Shown: one piece after another, positions 43,457 to 46,468 of the stretch | Numbering within the stretch: position 1 is the first letter of the stretch | Layout of the letters: the number at the start of each line of letters is the position of its first letter | Assembly: GCA_002937775.1 (NCBI GenBank) | Contig: PTKO01000004.1 | Coordinates: forward strand, 1 to 46,468 | Direction: 5' to 3' | From: Alphaproteobacteria bacterium MarineAlpha6_Bin4 | GTDB taxonomy: Bacteria > Pseudomonadota > Alphaproteobacteria > GCA-002720895 | Length of the DNA stretch: 46,468 bases | Notes under the pieces: model-generated | Database searches by the model: none | Told to the model about the DNA's origin: nothing | What the model saw: the letters and a program-made list of their open reading frames with translations, nothing else | Translations under genes and position numbers: made by a program

Positions 43457-45238
43457 ATGAAAATTATTCAAAACTTCCTTTTAATTTTTATTTTATTTTT
43501 TTTCATTATAAAAGATTCGTTTGCTGGTTTAGGAAATACAACCCTAGGACCTGGAGGAATTAAAAGAGATATAGAAGTTAATGAAATTGAAGAAATTGAA
43601 GAAATTGATCAAGAAGAAAAAGATAATGAAAGCTTCAATAATCAAAATTTTGAAACCATCGAATTAAAAAAAATTGATTTAAATACAGTTGGAACTTTAA
43701 CAGAAAAACAAGGTGGATTAGGCTATGACATGTGGTTAGGAACAGAAAAAAATATAATTTTAAACTATCTTAAAAACCTTCCAATTAATAAAGAATCTGA
43801 ACTTGCAATTGATTTAATTAGAAAACTTCTTTTGTCGAATGCAGATATAAAAGATTCAAATGGTGATAATGAAATAATTTTGACAAGAATAAATAAATTA
43901 ATTGAACTTGGTGATTTTGAGAATGCAAAATTATTAATAGATTTAATAATTAGCAATGATGAAAATGAAGAAATTTTGAGGAAACAAACAGAGATAAATT
44001 TATCTTTAAGTAATTTTGATTTAGTTTGTTCAAATATTGTAGAAAAAAGAAAAAAGTTTAAAGAAAACTTTTTTTGGTGGAAAGTGGAAATTTTTTGTCA
44101 AATACTTAATGATGAATCTAATAAAGCCAACCTATCCTTAACCTTATTAAAAGAAAAAAAAGATTTTAGTGATGAAAATTTTTTTAAAATTATAGATAGT
44201 TTAATATATAACGAAGAAATTAAAGATGAAAATTTATTCAATTTAGATCTTTTAAATTTAGCAATGACACGTATTGCTAATATAAATATTAAAGAAGGAT
44301 ATGTTTTAAAAGAAGATCCACTTTTTTTGACTATGATTTATCGAATGCCAAATGTTCCTATAAAGCTAAGAATAGAAGCAATAGAAAAATCAAAAAAACT
44401 TTTAAATTTACCAACAGAAACCATTGAAGAAATCTATAATAGTTATGAAATAGATGAAAAGGATAAAAAAATATCTCTCGATGAAGATATTTTATTAGGA
44501 TATGGGACACAGGCAATATTGTTTCAAATGGCTATTTCTGAAGAAAATGAAGAAAAAAAAGTTAAGATCATAAACAAAGCTTTAGAAATAGCAGCTATAA
44601 ATGGTAATTTTAAATTAATTTCAAAATTAAATTTGAATTCTTTATTAGAGATTAAGCCATCAACAAAATTAGTATGGTTTGCTAATAATGCAGTTAAATC
44701 ATTATTAATTTTAAATGAAATAGACGCAGCTATGGAGTGGTACAAAATACTAAAAAACGAAAAAGATAGAAACGTTGAAATTTTTAATAATTTTGCTGAA
44801 TTGTGGCCAATTATAGAATTGTTCATTTTAAGAGATAAGGGTGATAATAAATACGAAAATGTTACACAGGAAGAAATAATTAAAATATTAAATAAATTTC
44901 AGTCTAAAAATGAAAATTTAAACTTTGATACTTTAGGTTTTTATTTACTTGAAGTTTTCGGGGTTAAAATTAATCCAGAAATTTGGCTTATTAACATAGA
45001 CAAAGAAGAAATAGAGTCAAAAGAATTTCCTAATACTTCTTTAATATCACTATTAAAACTTTCTTCAGAGCAAAAAAGAGTAGGTGAAACCATTTTGTTA
45101 ATATTAATGAATTTAGAAACAAAAAATTTTAATCAGCTTCATCCTTTCTTCTTGCAAATTGTAATTAGTTCACTAAATCAAATAGGATTGAATGATAAAT
45201 CTTTTGATTTAGCAATTGAAACATTAATAGATTTATAA
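43457..45238 (+). CDS. Large exported, probably alpha-helical repeat protein of unknown function
   Basis: The 593-residue product has a signal peptide (hydrophobic core to about residue 20, DSFAG at 20-24), a glycine-rich GLGNTTLGPGGIKRD, and a very acidic stretch around residues 38-58 with repeated EIEEI units. The rest is a series of amphipathic helices (for example INKLIELGDFENAKLLIDLII and LILNEIDAAMEWYKIL) that look like degenerate TPR or similar solenoid repeats. A large helical exported protein beside xerD and aroK occurs in other Alphaproteobacteria as far as I recall, but I know no function. It is 7 bases upstream of xerD, so co-transcribed. Confidence 0.8.
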   Translation: MKIIQNFLLIFILFFFIIKDSFAGLGNTTLGPGGIKRDIEVNEIEEIEEIDQEEKDNESFNNQNFETIELKKIDLNTVGTLTEKQGGLGYDMWLGTEKNIILNYLKNLPINKESELAIDLIRKLLLSNADIKDSNGDNEIILTRINKLIELGDFENAKLLIDLIISNDENEEILRKQTEINLSLSNFDLVCSNIVEKRKKFKENFFWWKVEIFCQILNDESNKANLSLTLLKEKKDFSDENFFKIIDSLIYNEEIKDENLFNLDLLNLAMTRIANINIKEGYVLKEDPLFLTMIYRMPNVPIKLRIEAIEKSKKLLNLPTETIEEIYNSYEIDEKDKKISLDEDILLGYGTQAILFQMAISEENEEKKVKIINKALEIAAINGNFKLISKLNLNSLLEIKPSTKLVWFANNAVKSLLILNEIDAAMEWYKILKNEKDRNVEIFNNFAELWPIIELFILRDKGDNKYENVTQEEIIKILNKFQSKNENLNFDTLGFYLLEVFGVKINPEIWLINIDKEEIESKEFPNTSLISLLKLSSEQKRVGETILLILMNLETKNFNQLHPFFLQIVISSLNQIGLNDKSFDLAIETLIDL

Positions 45239-45245
45239 ATAAAAT

Positions 45246-46169
45246 ATGACACAGGAAATAAATTACTTTATTCAAACATTAAATTCTGAAATTGGGGTTC
45301 ATAAAAATACAATAATTTCTTATAAGTACGATATAAATCAGTTTCATAATTTCATAAATAAAAAAAAAAAAAATTTTAAATCTGTAAATAAGGAAATAAT
45401 GCTCGATTTTCTTGATAGTTTAAAATTAAAGAATTTAAAAAATAAAACAAAAACAAGAAAAATTTATGCCTTAAAAAGATTTTATAAATTTTTAATGTCA
45501 GAAAAAATTATTGAAAAAAACCCAATGGAAAAAATCGATATTCCAAAATCTGAAGATACTTTATCTATTACTTTAACTTCAGATCAAATAGAAAAAATAA
45601 TTAAATTTGTATCAAAAAAGAATAGTAATTACATAGATATTAGATCTAATTTGATTATTGAACTTTTATATTCTACAGGTATAAGAGTTTCTGAATTAAT
45701 TTCTATAAAAACAAATAATGTTGATTTAGATAAAAAGAGTATTTTAATTGACCCGCCTGAAAAAGGAAAAAGTAGAAAAGAAAGAGTTGTTTTTTTTGGT
45801 GATCAAACAAAAAGGGTAATAGAGAAATACTTAGAATTTAGAAAGATTTATTTTAAAAATAAAGATACTCCTTGGCTATTTCCGTCAAGTAACACAAATG
45901 AATTTTTAACTAGAAGAAGAGTTTTACAAATAATGCATAATTTAGCTGATGAAATAAATATAGATAAAGATTTAATGCATCCGCACTCATTTAGACATGC
46001 ATTTGGAAATCATTTATTAAACTCTGGAGCAGATATCAGAGTAGTGCAAAAATTACTTGGTCATTCAAGTATTATTACAACTCAGAAATATACTGAGCAT
46101 AGAGATAAACTTATTGAAACTATAGAAAATTTTCACCCTTTAAATAAAAATAATGAAAATATCGTTTAA
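45246..46169 (+). CDS. xerD: Tyrosine recombinase XerD
   Basis: XerD with XerC resolves chromosome dimers at dif. The 307-residue protein has the N-terminal SAM-like domain (residues 1-90) and the catalytic set Arg147 (STGIRVSELISIK), His247 and Arg250 (HPHSFRHAFGNHLL), His273 (LLGHSSIITTQKYTEH) and the nucleophile Tyr282. Length and spacing match the housekeeping enzyme; no phage or integron genes are nearby, so it is not a mobile-element integrase. XerC is the other possible name; the neighbourhood with aroK favours XerD. Confidence 0.93.
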   Translation: MTQEINYFIQTLNSEIGVHKNTIISYKYDINQFHNFINKKKKNFKSVNKEIMLDFLDSLKLKNLKNKTKTRKIYALKRFYKFLMSEKIIEKNPMEKIDIPKSEDTLSITLTSDQIEKIIKFVSKKNSNYIDIRSNLIIELLYSTGIRVSELISIKTNNVDLDKKSILIDPPEKGKSRKERVVFFGDQTKRVIEKYLEFRKIYFKNKDTPWLFPSSNTNEFLTRRRVLQIMHNLADEINIDKDLMHPHSFRHAFGNHLLNSGADIRVVQKLLGHSSIITTQKYTEHRDKLIETIENFHPLNKNNENIV

Positions 46170-46223
46170 TATTTGTATATTCTATTTTTATTAATTATTA
46201 ATAATAAGAAAGGAAATTTTAAA

Positions 46224-46468
46224 ATGAGTTTTTTTGAAGTAGAACAAGCAACAACAAGACTAAATAGAAGTGAACTTGCAGTACCCGGCAGTTCTCCAGA
46301 TTTTTTTGAAAAAGCAGCTAAATCTGACGCAGATGTAATTTTTCTTGATTTAGAAGATGCAGTAGCGCCAGATGATAAAGAAAAAGCAAGAGAAAATATA
46401 ATACAGGCTCTTAACGATATAGATTGGGGCAATAAAGTTATGTCTGTAAGGATTAATGGATTAGATAC
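46224..46468 (+). CDS. mclA: Malyl-CoA lyase (CitE-like), 5' part, cut by window end
   Basis: The first 81 residues are visible from an ATG preceded by AAAGGAAA. RLNRSELAVPGSSPDFFEKAAKSDADVIFLDLEDAVAPDDKEKARENIIQALNDIDWGNK, given here only as a pattern at residues 12-71, runs nearly collinear with Methylobacterium L-malyl-CoA/beta-methylmalyl-CoA lyase, including the metal-region LDLEDAVAP. The enzyme cleaves malyl-CoA to acetyl-CoA and glyoxylate in the serine cycle. With fae and fhc in the same window this supports full methylotrophy. Other CitE-like lyases share the first motifs, but the N-terminal match is too close for those. The rest lies outside. Confidence 0.9.
   Translation, partial: MSFFEVEQATTRLNRSELAVPGSSPDFFEKAAKSDADVIFLDLEDAVAPDDKEKARENIIQALNDIDWGNKVMSVRINGLD

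Noticed and set aside
45246-46169. Mobile-element integrase
   Set aside because: Length, motif spacing and housekeeping neighbours indicate chromosomal XerD; no attachment repeats or phage genes are nearby.
1-46468. tRNA, rRNA, CRISPR arrays, insertion sequences and long direct repeats
   Set aside because: None seen on reading the window; intergenic spaces are all under 150 bases once the 54-residue gene is counted, and the many A/T runs are compositional.

Overview
The window is a gene-dense, very AT-rich stretch of chromosome from an alphaproteobacterium that can oxidise one-carbon compounds. Three things point to Alphaproteobacteria: the run rpmB / cobT-cobS-DnaJ protein / bolA / corC-aroB-aroK / xerD, which I know as a characteristic alphaproteobacterial neighbourhood; the alphaproteobacterial-type HAD-IIA hydrolase; and a class I lysyl-tRNA synthetase. 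Lys/Asn/Ile-rich proteins, gaps of a few bases and 3' overlaps suggest a small, streamlined, probably aquatic genome. I cannot place it below class level.

Region 1 (1-11737) is an almost complete tetrahydromethanopterin (H4MPT)-linked formaldehyde oxidation module. On the minus strand mptG-mtdB-mch-ATP-grasp ligase-CitG-like gene-fae carries formaldehyde capture and oxidation to the formyl level, plus cofactor synthesis. On the plus strand a pterin-dehydratase-like gene leads fhcB-fhcA-fhcD-fhcC, the formyltransferase/hydrolase complex that releases formate. At the left edge a methanofuran-type ATP-grasp ligase (cut by the window edge) and a HisA-like gene lie head to head, one base apart. 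A malyl-CoA lyase of the serine cycle begins at the far right edge (46224), so C1 assimilation is probably encoded just outside.

Region 2 (11757-23195) holds an unrecognised small HExxH protein and then two hopanoid blocks. hpnN-hpnA-ispH-hpnH runs on the plus strand (RND-like transporter, epimerase, last isoprenoid step, adenosylhopane synthase). hpnC-hpnD-hpnE-shc runs on the minus strand (farnesyl-PP to squalene to hopene). They converge on a small secreted PepSY-like gene and a hairpin.

Region 3 (23267-32306 and on to 33118) has two tandem paralogous exported proteins of unknown function, a TorF-type outer-membrane protein, heme A synthase (ctaA/COX15), metY, an adrenodoxin-reductase-like ferredoxin reductase, lysS, sufE, pyrD and a HAD hydrolase.

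Region 4 (33147-46468) has B12-dependent methylmalonyl-CoA mutase with its GTPase MeaB, then rpmB, cobT, cobS, a J-domain protein, bolA, a CorC-type CNNM/CBS protein, aroB, aroK, a 54-residue membrane peptide gene, a 593-residue exported protein of unknown function, xerD and the start of mclA. No stretch above 300 bases lacks a gene, and I see no tRNA, rRNA, CRISPR array, insertion sequence or prophage. The least described items are the HExxH protein, the tandem paralogs, the aroK-xerD small/large unknown pair and the abutting divergent start codons at 746-752.
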